Notes under the pieces: model-generated
Database searches by the model: none
Told to the model about the DNA's origin: nothing
The model's input: the letters and a program-made list of their open reading frames with translations, nothing else
Part shown: piece by piece, positions 1 through 8,190 of the stretch
Layout of the letters: each line of letters starts with the position of its first letter
Position numbering within the stretch: position 1 is the first letter of the stretch
Origin: JBCCGI01 sp039029355
GTDB lineage: Bacteria > Planctomycetota > UBA1135 > GCA-002686595
Direction: 5' to 3'
DNA length: 64,000 nt
Assembly (NCBI GenBank): GCA_039029355.1
Contig: JBCCGI010000033.1
Location: 20,649 to 84,648 of the forward strand
Made by a program: the position numbers and the translations under genes

Positions 1-6
1 GATCCG

Positions 7-40
7 GGGAGGCATCGGGAGCTCGCTCCCGGTGCCTCCC
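7..40. terminator. Strong hairpin at the left edge, terminator-like
   Basis: Arms GGGAGGCA (7-14) and TGCCTCCC (33-40) pair perfectly. Inside them CGGGAG pairs with CTCCCG around a CTCG loop, with one T/G mismatch between the two stem blocks. On the plus strand the stem is followed by a short CTTTC, and on the minus strand there is no T run. It could end a plus-strand gene lying left of the window or the minus-strand gene at 127-1368. Confidence 0.5.
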
Positions 41-126
41 GCTTTCGTAGGCGCGCTCCGATGCGGATCGAGGCCGCGCTGCCGCCACCTCGAGCGCACG
101 ATCCCGCGCTCCGCACCGAGCTTCGA

Positions 127-1368
127 CTAGGGCTGTGAAACCGTGAAGTAGAGCCCGTTCGAGAACCCGATCCCGAGCCCCGAGACCGTCGCCCACTGCA
201 GCCCCACACCCGTCCCCGGCAGCAGCGCGCCGGGCAGCGGGAAGGCCACCGACAGCGCGCCCGAGGCGGGGATGTTCGGCGTCGGCGGAGACGGCGGGAA
301 GGGGCCCTGCAGCAGCAAATTGAGCCCGAAGATCGGGATCGCCGGGCAGGCGGGGCCCGCGACGCTCACCAGCAGGAAGGTCGAGGCCGAGGGCTCGCCG
401 AAGAGCAGGTTTCCGTAGGTCGGGTTGGCGTAGTAGCTCTGCCCCACCCCGCTCGCGAACGGCACCGAGCCGCCGGTCGACGTGCCGGCGCCGAAGCGCA
501 ACGTGCGCGCGGCGAAGGCCAGGCCCGAGAGCGGCGTCGGCGTGACGCCGACGATCGAGTAGCAGTTCGACGTCGTGTAGAACCCGGTCGCCGCGGGGAA
601 GCCGAGCGGCAGCTCGAGGTAGGCGAGTCGGAAGCCGTCGGTGACGTAGACGACGCCGGCCCCCGGCTGGGTGTTGTCCACCGCGATGCCGGTCAGGATC
701 GGACCGATCGGGCAGAACGACGTCGACATGTCGAAGAAGCCGAACGGCCCCGGCGCTCCGCCGGGATCGAAGTTGCCGACGATGCCGGAGTCGTCGCAGC
801 CGAAGAGCGTGCCCGAGCCGGCGTCCCAGTCGAGATCGAAGAGCGGGCCTCCGAAGAGGCCGGCGCCGATCGGCACGCCCGCCAGCGACACGAAGCCCGG
901 CGGAGGCGCCAGGCAGCCCGCCGGCGGCACGACCGAGCCGAACACGACGCCGTCGGTCAGCCACAGGAGCCCGGACGCCGAGTCGAAGCCCATGCCCGCA
1001 ACGGCGAGCGGCGCGAAGAAGCTGCCGACGTAGTCGCCGTCGCCGCGGAAGCTGACGATCAGGTTGCCGTCGCTCACGTACGTCAGGTCGTTGACCTGAT
1101 CGACGGCGATGTCGCCCTCGGGTCCGAAGGGAAAGTCGGGCAGGCCGGGGCACGCCAGCCCGGGAGGGTCGGTCGGATACTCGAAGATGACCGGGCCGTC
1201 GGGATAGCTGCAGACGGCCGGGTCGGGCGGGCCGGTGAACTCGAAGACCTCCGCTCCGTTCGAGGCGGACGTGCCGCCCCAGATCCCGAGCAGGGACTGG
1301 GCGGAGGCGGCTCCCGAGAGAACCAGAAGGGCTCCGAGGGAGGCCGGCAGGATGGCGAGCGCGCGCAT
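127..1368 (-). CDS. Secreted beta-propeller-like protein with C-terminal NGL module
   Basis: 413-residue protein of unknown function, almost certainly exported. Residues 1-23 form a signal peptide (MRALAILP..., hydrophobic core, AxA-type cleavage after ASA). The body has several NHL-like strands (IAVDQVND, GMGFDSASG, DLDWDAGSG, GIAVDN), suggesting a beta-propeller of the kind that reads event or sensor-like data. The last ~75 residues are Gly/Pro-rich and end FSNGLYFTVSQP, resembling the end of the next gene upstream (1505-3994) and suggesting a shared C-terminal sorting or anchoring module. The start at 1368 is supported by AAGGAG nine bases upstream. A strong terminator lies upstream of it at 1441-1484, so it is probably transcribed separately from the FG-GAP gene. 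No catalytic motif was recognised. Confidence 0.75.
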   Translation of the reverse strand: MRALAILPASLGALLVLSGAASAQSLLGIWGGTSASNGAEVFEFTGPPDPAVCSYPDGPVIFEYPTDPPGLACPGLPDFPFGPEGDIAVDQVNDLTYVSDGNLIVSFRGDGDYVGSFFAPLAVAGMGFDSASGLLWLTDGVVFGSVVPPAGCLAPPPGFVSLAGVPIGAGLFGGPLFDLDWDAGSGTLFGCDDSGIVGNFDPGGAPGPFGFFDMSTSFCPIGPILTGIAVDNTQPGAGVVYVTDGFRLAYLELPLGFPAATGFYTTSNCYSIVGVTPTPLSGLAFAARTLRFGAGTSTGGSVPFASGVGQSYYANPTYGNLLFGEPSASTFLLVSVAGPACPAIPIFGLNLLLQGPFPPSPPTPNIPASGALSVAFPLPGALLPGTGVGLQWATVSGLGIGFSNGLYFTVSQP

Positions 1369-1440
1369 GGGATTCGCTCCTTGTGAGGGACGGACGATGT
1401 GTCCCTTCCGAAGAGACGAGGGCGCGCGAAGAGCCCGCGG

Positions 1441-1484
1441 AAAAAGCGAGCGGCGCGCCCGGGAGCCGTCCCGGACGCGCCGCT
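1441..1484 (-). terminator. Intrinsic terminator of the FG-GAP gene
   Basis: On the minus strand a 16-bp stem (1484-1469 with 1464-1449, loop CGGC) is followed three bases later by TTTTT (1445-1441). The only non-Watson-Crick position is a G-U wobble in the minus-strand RNA. In plus-strand RNA it would be a C-A mismatch, so the element is oriented for the gene ending at 1505. Confidence 0.85.
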
Positions 1485-1504
1485 GTCCCGAAAACGAACG
1501 GGCG

Positions 1505-3994
1505 CTAGTTGACCGTCACGGCGAGGCCGTTGGTCACGGTGAAGAAGCCCGGAGCCGCCGGGTCGAACAGCCCGACCTGCGAGGTCGAGGTCACGCCCAC
1601 CGCGGCGCCGGGCGCGACGGCGATCGGCAGGCTGCCGGTGCCGCTGGCGTCGAGCGTGAAGCTCACGAACACCGGGATCCACGGATCCAGCAGCAGGAAG
1701 CAGCCGTTGCCGAGCGGCAGCGAGCCCTGGCCGGTGCCGAAGGTCGCGAAGGCCGCTGCGCCGGGCAGGCCGCCCTCCACTTCGAGCGAATACACGTCGC
1801 CCGGCGACGGGCAGCCGGCGCCCTCGAGCGCGGGCACGATGCCGGTCGAGCCAGCGCACCCCGCGCCGAAGGTCGCGAACGAGCCCGCGCAGCCCTCGTT
1901 CCGCAGCAGCAGGAAGTCCCCGCTGTCGTTGGTCACGAACAGGTCGCCGGCGCCGTCGCCGGTCACCTCCGCCACGCGCGCGTCGCGCGTGTTCGAGCTG
2001 CCGTAGGCGCGGTCGAACGTCAGCCCGGCCGCGCCGCCGAGGAAGACCTCGCCCGTGCGCGCGATGACGTCGTCGACACCGTCGAGGTTGACGTCGGCCG
2101 TCCGCACCTCGCTCGCGTCGTAGCCCGCGAGGACCTCGCCGACGAGCTCCAGCTGGCCTCCTCCGATGCCGCGATAGACGCTGGAGTCCGAGAGCACGAT
2201 GTCCGGCAACCCGTCGTCGTTGAAGTCGCCGGCGGTGATGCCGTCCGGGCCGTCCGGAACGAAGACCCCGTGGATCAGGTTCTGGATCTGCGTGAAGCCG
2301 CCGGTGCCGTCGCCCTCGAGGACGCGCACCTGGGTCTGGCTGAAGAGGAAGTCGAGCGTGGTGACCACGTCGAGGTCGCCGTCCAGGTTGACGTCGACCG
2401 CGGCCGGCAGGCCCGGCGCCGCGATCAGCTTCTCGCTGCCGGGGAACGCGAAGGTCGTCGGCGTCCCGAAGGTCAGCGACGCCTGGCCCGGGTAGATGCG
2501 CAGCAGCTCATCTCCCCCGGGATCGGCCAGGTGCAGGTCCACGAAGCCGTCGGAGGTCCAGTCGGCGAACTCCGCCGTGATCCCGTCGCCGTCGATGGGC
2601 TGCGACGCCTCGGCCTGCAGGCCTCCGGCGCCGTCGCCCTCGTAGATCGCGAGCAGGGCCGGGATGTCGTCGTCGGGCAGGACCAGCGCGTCCAGCACGC
2701 CGTCCGCGGCGATGTCGGCGAGGAAGAGCAGCCCCTCGACGATGCTCACCGCCGGCCCCGGCGTGAGCGAGAACGCGCCGCTGCCGTCGTTGAGCCCGAT
2801 CTGCAGCGTGCCGGGATCCTCGGGCAGCGTGACCAGGTCCGTGTCTCCGTCGCCGTCGAGGTCGCCGAAGGCGAAATCGCGCGGGAAGGTGTCGTCGATC
2901 TGCTCGGGGCCTACGAGCCCGACCGCGCCGAAGCCCGGGCGGTTCTCCTGGAGCACGACGCCGTCGAGCCCGCCAACGTTCTGGTAGGCGAGGTCGGAGT
3001 CGCCGTCCCCATCGAAGTCGCCGAAGGCCACGGCGAGATGGCTGTCGTGCAGCGCATACCCAACCACCGAGGTCAGGCCGCCCGCGCCGTCGCCGTAGGC
3101 GATCGTGAGCGGGATGTCAGCGACGAACGAGATGACCCGGTCGGCGACCACCACGTCGAGCGTGCCGGAGCCGTCGAGGTCGACCACGTCCACGTTGGGC
3201 GTGATGTAGCTCGTCACGGTGGAGAGCGTCGCCAGCGGCAAGAAGCCGCCGCTGCCGTCGCCCAGCAGCGTACGCACGGTCGCCGGCCCGGCGGCCGCGA
3301 TGTCGAGCGCGCCGTCGTCGTTGAGGTCGACCAGCCTGAGGTCGCCGAACGCGACCGCGGGGAAGAGCGTCTGGGGCGTGCCGAAGCCGCCCGTGCCGTC
3401 GGCGAGCGCGACCGCCATCCCGAGCGGCTCCAGCGGCGCCACCAGGTCCGCGTCGCCGTCGCCGTCGAGGTCGCCGAGCTGCACTCCTCGGATCACCGTA
3501 CCGACGGCTCCGAAGACCGAGCTCGAGGTCGTCCCGTCGCCGTTGCCGAGCACGACCGCGTACTCGCCGTTGAAGTTGTCGCGGGCGGTGAGCACGTCGA
3601 CCAGGCCGTCGCCGTCAACGTCTCCCGCCGCGAGGAAGTCTGGGTTGATCGGGATGTCCGACCAGACCTCCTTCAGGAAGGTCGAGGTCAGCGGCTGGTA
3701 GAGGAAGACGTCGAGCCGGTCTTCGATCTGATCGGCGAGGACGAGGTCCGGCGAACCGTCGTGGTTGATGTCGGCGGAGACCACCTCGATCGCCGCGAAG
3801 GAGAGCGAGATGTTCAGCGCCGACCCGAAGGCTCCGTCGGAGAAGGTGACCTCCCGCGCCGAGAACAGGTCGTCGAACCCGTCGCCGTCAAAGTCGACGC
3901 TGCCGCGGACCTCGGTCTCCGAGATCCTGGGGCAGGGGAAGAGGAGCTCCTGGGGGGCACCCGCCAAAAACGCAGGAACGAGCAGAGCGAGCAT
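1505..3994 (-). CDS. Exported FG-GAP/VCBS-repeat beta-propeller protein
   Basis: 829-residue exported protein with a short signal peptide (MLALLVPAFLAGAPQ). At least a dozen FG-GAP-type calcium loops of the form DxDxDGxxD are readable from end to end, for example DFDGDGFDD, DINHDGSPD, DVDGDGLVD, DLNDDGALD, DFDGDGDSD, DFNDDGLPD and DVNLDGVDD. Together they imply one or two seven-bladed integrin-like propellers stabilised by calcium. The C-terminal ~115 residues have two short Cys-containing segments (GAGCAGSTG, GNGCFLL) and end VTNGLAVTVN, like the neighbouring 127-1368 protein. The start has GAAAGGA upstream. Such proteins are abundant in planctomycetes and are thought to act at the cell surface, but no substrate can be inferred. 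Confidence 0.85.
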   Translation of the reverse strand: MLALLVPAFLAGAPQELLFPCPRISETEVRGSVDFDGDGFDDLFSAREVTFSDGAFGSALNISLSFAAIEVVSADINHDGSPDLVLADQIEDRLDVFLYQPLTSTFLKEVWSDIPINPDFLAAGDVDGDGLVDVLTARDNFNGEYAVVLGNGDGTTSSSVFGAVGTVIRGVQLGDLDGDGDADLVAPLEPLGMAVALADGTGGFGTPQTLFPAVAFGDLRLVDLNDDGALDIAAAGPATVRTLLGDGSGGFLPLATLSTVTSYITPNVDVVDLDGSGTLDVVVADRVISFVADIPLTIAYGDGAGGLTSVVGYALHDSHLAVAFGDFDGDGDSDLAYQNVGGLDGVVLQENRPGFGAVGLVGPEQIDDTFPRDFAFGDLDGDGDTDLVTLPEDPGTLQIGLNDGSGAFSLTPGPAVSIVEGLLFLADIAADGVLDALVLPDDDIPALLAIYEGDGAGGLQAEASQPIDGDGITAEFADWTSDGFVDLHLADPGGDELLRIYPGQASLTFGTPTTFAFPGSEKLIAAPGLPAAVDVNLDGDLDVVTTLDFLFSQTQVRVLEGDGTGGFTQIQNLIHGVFVPDGPDGITAGDFNDDGLPDIVLSDSSVYRGIGGGQLELVGEVLAGYDASEVRTADVNLDGVDDVIARTGEVFLGGAAGLTFDRAYGSSNTRDARVAEVTGDGAGDLFVTNDSGDFLLLRNEGCAGSFATFGAGCAGSTGIVPALEGAGCPSPGDVYSLEVEGGLPGAAAFATFGTGQGSLPLGNGCFLLLDPWIPVFVSFTLDASGTGSLPIAVAPGAAVGVTSTSQVGLFDPAAPGFFTVTNGLAVTVN

Positions 3995-4125
3995 AGGGCG
4001 TCCTTTCTGTTAGGGCCGTCCCTATCGTAACGATGTCGGAAATCCCGCCCCGGTACTGGCTTGCGAGCGCGAGGCCGGTCGAGCGGCACCCGCCTCGACG
4101 CCGGTCGGGCCGAAGGGGGCCCCGC

Positions 4126-4491
4126 TCAGGCGCCCGGCGCGGGCGCGGCGTCGGACTCTTCCGCCCGCCGGCGCGCCTTGAAGGCCGAGCCCCACTCCTG
4201 CATCAGCACCAGGATCGGCTCCAGCGACCGCCCGAACTCGGTGATCTCGTACTCGACGCGCGGGGGCACCTCAGCGTACGCGTGCCGCGAGATCACGCGA
4301 TCCGCCTCCAGCTCGCGGAGCTGCAGGGTGATCATCCGCTCGGTCGCGTTGGGCGTGAGCCGCCGGAGCTCTCCGAAGCGCTTGCGCCCATCGAGCAGAT
4401 GGCACACGAGGACCGGCTTCCAGCGACCGCCGATGACGCTGAGCGTCGCCTCCACATCGCACCCGGTCTTCCAGCTGTACTTGCGCGTCAT
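4126..4491 (-). CDS. HxlR/DUF24-family winged-helix regulator, probable redox sensor
   Basis: 121-residue DNA-binding protein with a complete HxlR fold. It has LSVIGGRWKPVLVCHLLDG as helix 1-2, FGELRRLTPNATERMITLQLREL as the recognition region, and a wing ending VEYEITEFG. Cys11 (KTGCDVEATL) sits exactly where the thiol sensor Cys of YodB/QorR-type members lies, so sensing of quinones or other electrophiles is likely (inference). I chose ATG 4491 because GGAGG lies six bases upstream. An in-frame GTG at 4497 abuts the Shine-Dalgarno and is too close. It is divergent from the oxidoreductase operon starting at 4623, and the AT-rich intergenic DNA at 4511-4550 carries direct repeats that may be its operator. 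It probably represses both directions until oxidised. Confidence 0.9.
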   Translation of the reverse strand: MTRKYSWKTGCDVEATLSVIGGRWKPVLVCHLLDGRKRFGELRRLTPNATERMITLQLRELEADRVISRHAYAEVPPRVEYEITEFGRSLEPILVLMQEWGSAFKARRRAEESDAAPAPGA

Positions 4492-4515
4492 GGTCACCCT
4501 CCGATCGCCGCTTCA

Positions 4516-4540
4516 TACTTACAAAAATGTGGGTACTTGC
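4516..4540. promoter_or_regulatory. Candidate HxlR operator: direct repeat TACTTAC / TACTTGC
   Basis: TACTTAC (4516-4522) and TACTTGC (4534-4540) are direct repeats 18 bp apart, about two helical turns, separated by an A/T run unusual for this DNA. The site is between the HxlR gene and its divergent target operon. Related HxlR genes commonly have ACTTAC-type sites in this position. Assignment is by position and pattern only. Confidence 0.6.
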
Positions 4541-4622
4541 CAATACCACAGCAAGGGCGCATTTTGCCGCGCCCAGGGGACGCCGCTCGGGCGCCCCACC
4601 CCGATCAGCCAAGGAGAAGCCC

Positions 4623-5609
4623 GTGAAAGCGATGATCCTGAACGCCTACGGCGACGCGGCCGCCTTCGAAGCCGCCGACGTCGAGGCGCCCACCGCCGGC
4701 CCCGGCCAGGTCCTGATCCGAGTCGCCGCGTCGAGCGTCAACACGGTCGACACGATGATCCGCCGCATGGGCAAGGAGCTGGCGCTCGCCCCCGACCCGC
4801 CGGCGATCCTCGGCATGGACCTGGCGGGCACGGTCGCGGCCGTCGGCGAGGGGGTCGAGGGCTTCGCCGCCGGCGACGAGGTCTACGGCTGCGTCGGCGG
4901 GCTCGGCGACCTGCCCGGCACGCTGGCGGAGTACGTCGCCGCCGACGCCGATCTGATCGCGCACAAGCCCAAGAACCTCTCGATGCGCGAGGCGGCGGCG
5001 CTCCCGCTGGTCGGCATCACCGCCTACGAGGGCCTGACCCGCGCGGGCATCGCCCGCGGCCAGAAGGTGCTCGTCCACGGCGGCTCCGGCGGCGTCGGGC
5101 ACGTCGCGCTCCAGCTCGCGCGGCACCTTGGGGCCGAGGTCTACTCGACCGGCGGCGGCGACAAGCAGACCGCGCTGATCGCCGAGCTCGGCGCGACTCC
5201 GATCCACTACCGCAACGAGTCGGTCGAGAGCTACGTCGCCAAGCACACCGGCGGCCGGGGCTTCGACCTCGTGTTCGACTCGGTCGGCGGAGCCAACATG
5301 GCCAAGTCCTTCGAGGCGGCCGCCCTCAACGGGCAGGTCGCGTCGACCGTGTCGCTGTGCGAGCTGGACCTGACGACGGCGCACTTCAAGGGCCTGTCGC
5401 TCCACGTGGTCTTCATGCTGATCCCCATGCTCCACGACCACGGGCGCGAGGAGCACGGCGAGATCCTACGCGAGCTCGCGCGCATCGCGGAGTCCGGCGG
5501 GCTGCGGCCGGTGCTCGACGAGACCTCGTTCTCGCTCGCGCAGGCCGGTGAGGCGCACGCGCGGCTCGAGAGCGGACGCGCGATGGGCAAGGTCGTCGTC
5601 GAGAGCTAG
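4623..5609 (+). CDS. Zinc-independent MDR-type NAD(P)H oxidoreductase (quinone oxidoreductase-like)
   Basis: 328-residue medium-chain dehydrogenase/reductase of the quinone oxidoreductase/enoyl reductase type. Residues 1-120 form the GroES-like catalytic domain (GMDLAGTVAAVGEGVEGFAAGDEVYG). HGGSGGVGHVALQLA near residue 152 is the Rossmann dinucleotide loop. The catalytic-zinc Cys/His set of alcohol dehydrogenases is absent, as expected for quinone reductases. The start is GTG 4623, with AAGGAG eight bases upstream, not the longer upstream frame. It is first of three co-oriented genes divergent from an HxlR regulator, the arrangement seen for electrophile-induced qor-type operons. The likely role is NADPH-dependent reduction of quinones or conjugated carbonyls in the cytoplasm. 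The substrate is inferred, not shown. Confidence 0.88.
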   Translation: MKAMILNAYGDAAAFEAADVEAPTAGPGQVLIRVAASSVNTVDTMIRRMGKELALAPDPPAILGMDLAGTVAAVGEGVEGFAAGDEVYGCVGGLGDLPGTLAEYVAADADLIAHKPKNLSMREAAALPLVGITAYEGLTRAGIARGQKVLVHGGSGGVGHVALQLARHLGAEVYSTGGGDKQTALIAELGATPIHYRNESVESYVAKHTGGRGFDLVFDSVGGANMAKSFEAAALNGQVASTVSLCELDLTTAHFKGLSLHVVFMLIPMLHDHGREEHGEILRELARIAESGGLRPVLDETSFSLAQAGEAHARLESGRAMGKVVVES

Positions 5610-5622
5610 AGGAGCCGTGCCG

Positions 5623-6612
5623 ATGACCTCGACCTCCCCTCCCGGCCCCGCCGCCGCCGCGCCGACCGCGTTCCGCACCATCAACCGCGCCTACGGCTCG
5701 GTCTTCCGCCCCGGGCGGCTGAGCGTCGGCCTGGTCGTGCCGCTGGAGAGCTATCCGACCGACGCGGTGCCCACGATGGAGCGCCACCTCGAGCGCGTCC
5801 AGCTGGCCGAAGCACTCGGCTTCGCCGCGGTGTGGCTGCGCGACGTGCCCTTCCAGGTGCCGTCGTTCGGAGACGCCGGCCAGACCTTCGACCCGTTCGT
5901 CTACCTCGGCCTGCTGGCGGGCCGCACCGAGCGCATCGCCCTCGGCGTCGCGAGCGTCGTCCTACCCCTGCGCCACCCCGCGCATGTAGCCAAGGCCGCG
6001 GCCAGCGCCGATGTGCTGTCGGGCGGGCGGCTGCTGCTCGGCGTAGCGTCGGGCGACCGGCCGGAGGAGTACCCCGCCCTGGGCCAGGCGTTCGAGGAGC
6101 GCGGCGCGCGCTTTCGCTCCAGCTTCGAATACCTGCGCCGCATGGCCACGCCCTACCCCGCCTTCGACGGCGAGCACGGTCGCTCACCCGGCGGAATCGA
6201 CCTGCTTCCCAAGCCCGCATCGGGCCGCCTGCCGCTGCTGCTCACCGGGAGCAGCCGACAGGACCCCGAGTGGCTGGCGCGCCACGGGGACGGCTGGATG
6301 GTCTACCCGCGGAACGCCGCCGCCCAGGCGCGCCTGATCCGCGACCGGCGCGCGCGCGGCCGTGCGGCCGGAGAGCCCAACAAGCCGGCGATGCAGCCGC
6401 TCTACGTCGACCTGGTCGAAGACCTAGGGGCGCCGCCGCAGCCCATCCACCTCGGGCTCCGGCTCGGCCCGGACGCTCTGGTCGCACACCTCGAGGCGCT
6501 CGAGCGGGCCGGCGTGAACCACGTCGCGCTCAACCTGCGCTTCCAGCGGCTCGACGTCGAGGCGACGTTGGAGCGTCTGGCGCAGCACGTCCTCCCCCGC
6601 TTCGCGGACTGA
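5623..6612 (+). CDS. Luciferase-like (LLM class) flavin oxidoreductase
   Basis: 329-residue TIM-barrel flavoprotein of the bacterial luciferase-like monooxygenase superfamily. It begins with a family-typical strand (RLSVGLVVPLE), followed by AEALGFAAVWLRDVPF, RIALGVASVVLPLRHP and DVLSGGRLLLGVASGDRPEEY. This is closest in layout to the luciferase-type oxidoreductase subfamily called BA3436/TIGR03571 (from memory). It probably uses FMN (or F420) to oxidise or reduce a small organic substrate. ATG 5623 is preferred over an in-frame GTG six bases earlier because AGGAG (5609-5613) is then correctly spaced. It follows the MDR gene by 13 bases and precedes the SDR gene by 11, so the three form one operon likely controlled by the divergent HxlR protein. 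Confidence 0.85.
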   Translation: MTSTSPPGPAAAAPTAFRTINRAYGSVFRPGRLSVGLVVPLESYPTDAVPTMERHLERVQLAEALGFAAVWLRDVPFQVPSFGDAGQTFDPFVYLGLLAGRTERIALGVASVVLPLRHPAHVAKAAASADVLSGGRLLLGVASGDRPEEYPALGQAFEERGARFRSSFEYLRRMATPYPAFDGEHGRSPGGIDLLPKPASGRLPLLLTGSSRQDPEWLARHGDGWMVYPRNAAAQARLIRDRRARGRAAGEPNKPAMQPLYVDLVEDLGAPPQPIHLGLRLGPDALVAHLEALERAGVNHVALNLRFQRLDVEATLERLAQHVLPRFAD

Positions 6613-6623
6613 AGGAGCCCCGC

Positions 6624-7442
6624 ATGCAGAAGACGCTACTCATCACCGGTTCGACGGACGGCCTCGGGCTCGAGGCCGCGCGGCTGCTGGTGTCGCTCGG
6701 GCACCGCGTGCTGCTGCACGGGCGCAGCCGATCCAAGCTGGAGCACGCCGAGCGCGAGCTCGCGGCGCTGCCGGGCGGCGGCGGGGTGGAGGCCTACGCG
6801 GCCGACCTCGCGGTGCTCGCGGAGGTCGAAGGGCTCGCGACCGCGGTGGCCGCGGCGCACCCGCGGCTCGACGTGCTCGTGAACAACGCCGGGGCCTTCG
6901 TCGCACGTGACGTGCGCACGGACGACGGGCTCGACCTGCGCTTCGCGGTCAACACGATCGCCCCGTACCTCTTGACCCAACGGCTCCTCCCCCAGCTCGG
7001 CCCGGCGGGCCGCGTGGTCAACCTGTCCTCCGCCGCCCAGGCGCCGGTGGATCTCGGCGCTCTCGCCGGAGATGTGGCGCTCGACGCCGGCGCGGCCTAC
7101 GCCCAAAGCAAGCTGGCGCTGACGATGTGGTCGCGCGCCCTGGCACGATCCATCGGCGAGCGGGGGCCGACGCTCGTCGCGCTCAACCCGGGCTCCATGC
7201 TCGGCACGAAGATGGTCCAAGAGGCCTTCGGGGTCGCCGGGGCCGACGTGCGCATCGGCGCCGACATCATCCGCCGCGCGGCGCTGTCGGACGCCTTCTC
7301 CCGCGCGTCGGGAGCTTCGGGAGAGTACTTCGACAACGACGCGGGACGCTTCACCGCTCCCCACGCCGACGCGCTCGACGACCGCAAGGCGGAGGAGGTC
7401 GTCCGCGCGATCGAGGCGGTGCTGGCACGCCCGCGCGGCTAG
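6624..7442 (+). CDS. Short-chain dehydrogenase/reductase
   Basis: 272-residue classical SDR. The cofactor loop TGSTDGLG is at residues 8-15, the NNAG motif at 87-90, the stabilising Ser is in NLSSAAQ, and the catalytic pair Tyr159/Lys163 is in YAQSK. An R after the glycine loop (HGRSRSK) suggests NADP(H). GGAG lies about ten bases before ATG 6624. As third gene of the HxlR-linked operon it probably cooperates with the MDR and LLM enzymes in reductive detoxification (inference). Its TAG stop lies inside a CTAG tetranucleotide that is also the stop of the convergent gene 7439-8188, so the two reading frames overlap by four bases. Confidence 0.9.
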   Translation: MQKTLLITGSTDGLGLEAARLLVSLGHRVLLHGRSRSKLEHAERELAALPGGGGVEAYAADLAVLAEVEGLATAVAAAHPRLDVLVNNAGAFVARDVRTDDGLDLRFAVNTIAPYLLTQRLLPQLGPAGRVVNLSSAAQAPVDLGALAGDVALDAGAAYAQSKLALTMWSRALARSIGERGPTLVALNPGSMLGTKMVQEAFGVAGADVRIGADIIRRAALSDAFSRASGASGEYFDNDAGRFTAPHADALDDRKAEEVVRAIEAVLARPRG

Positions 7443-8188
7443 CGCCGGAGCCGGAACACCTCGTCCTCGGGCACCCAGCCGCGCAGGCCGCCGCGCGTCT
7501 CAAGCCGCACCCAGCCCGGAAGCTCGTCGATCCGCTCGGCCACGTCGCCGGCGTCGAGCGCGTCGATCGCCGGCAGGTTCCCGCGCGGCTCCGAGCGCAG
7601 CGAGGAGCGCGGGTCCGCGACCGCCATCCACAGGTCGCGGTCCGAGGTGCGCTCGGCCTGGATCCAGGGCACCAGCACGATCAGGAGTGCCGCCGCGGCC
7701 GCCAGGGCGAAGCCGCGCCACAGCGGGCCGCCGCGCAGCGCCTCGCCGAGGAGCGCGATGAGCAGAATCAGCGCCGCCGCGAGCACGGTCCAGGCGGCCT
7801 CCGAGCGCGTGCGCGACTCGGCCAGCCGTCTGAACGCGCCGCGCAGGTCGCCGGTTTCAAGCGGCGCGAGGCCGAGCTCCTCGCGGACGAAGGCCGCGTT
7901 CGCGCGCGCCTCCTCGTGGCGCGGCGCGCAGCGCAGGGCGGCGCCGTACCAGCCGAGGGCCTCGCCGCCGGCGTCGGAGCGCCAGGCCGCGTTGCCGAGG
8001 TTGTAGAGCACGCGCGCGCGGTCGGCGTCGGACAGCGGATCTCCCAGGAGCTCGGTCCAGAGCTCGCTGGCTTCCGCGTAGTCGCCGCGGCGGAAGGCGG
8101 CGACGCCGTCGTCGAAGGCGTCCGGGGCGCCGAAGGCGAGCCCCGGAAGGAGGAAGAGCAGCGTCAGCAGGAGGGTGAGGTGGCGCAT
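7439..8188 (-). CDS. BatE-like membrane protein: TPR, two TM segments, SH3-like C-terminus
   Basis: 249-residue envelope protein, last gene of the MoxR/Bat operon. Residues 1-20 are a signal peptide (MRHLTLLLTLLFLLPGLAFG), followed by two TPR-like repeats (AFRRGDYAEASELW, RVLYNLGNAAWR). There are two TM helices (about residues 110-155) and a C-terminal bacterial-SH3-like domain (SSLRSEPRGNLPAIDALDAG, PGWVRLETRGGLRGWVPEDE). The layout matches BatE, the TPR partner of the aerotolerance operon, with an SH3 domain added. It starts two bases after the batD stop, so translation is probably coupled. The 3' end overlaps the convergent SDR gene through a shared CTAG. Confidence 0.8.
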   Translation of the reverse strand: MRHLTLLLTLLFLLPGLAFGAPDAFDDGVAAFRRGDYAEASELWTELLGDPLSDADRARVLYNLGNAAWRSDAGGEALGWYGAALRCAPRHEEARANAAFVREELGLAPLETGDLRGAFRRLAESRTRSEAAWTVLAAALILLIALLGEALRGGPLWRGFALAAAAALLIVLVPWIQAERTSDRDLWMAVADPRSSLRSEPRGNLPAIDALDAGDVAERIDELPGWVRLETRGGLRGWVPEDEVFRLRR

Positions 8189-8190
8189 GG

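Noticed and set aside
1235..4030. Very long plus-strand open frame (over 900 codons) opposite the FG-GAP gene
   Set aside because: Its product is Arg/Glu/Ala-rich without any motif, typical of antisense frames in GC-rich DNA. The minus-strand frame has a signal peptide, a dozen DxDxDG loops and a Shine-Dalgarno.
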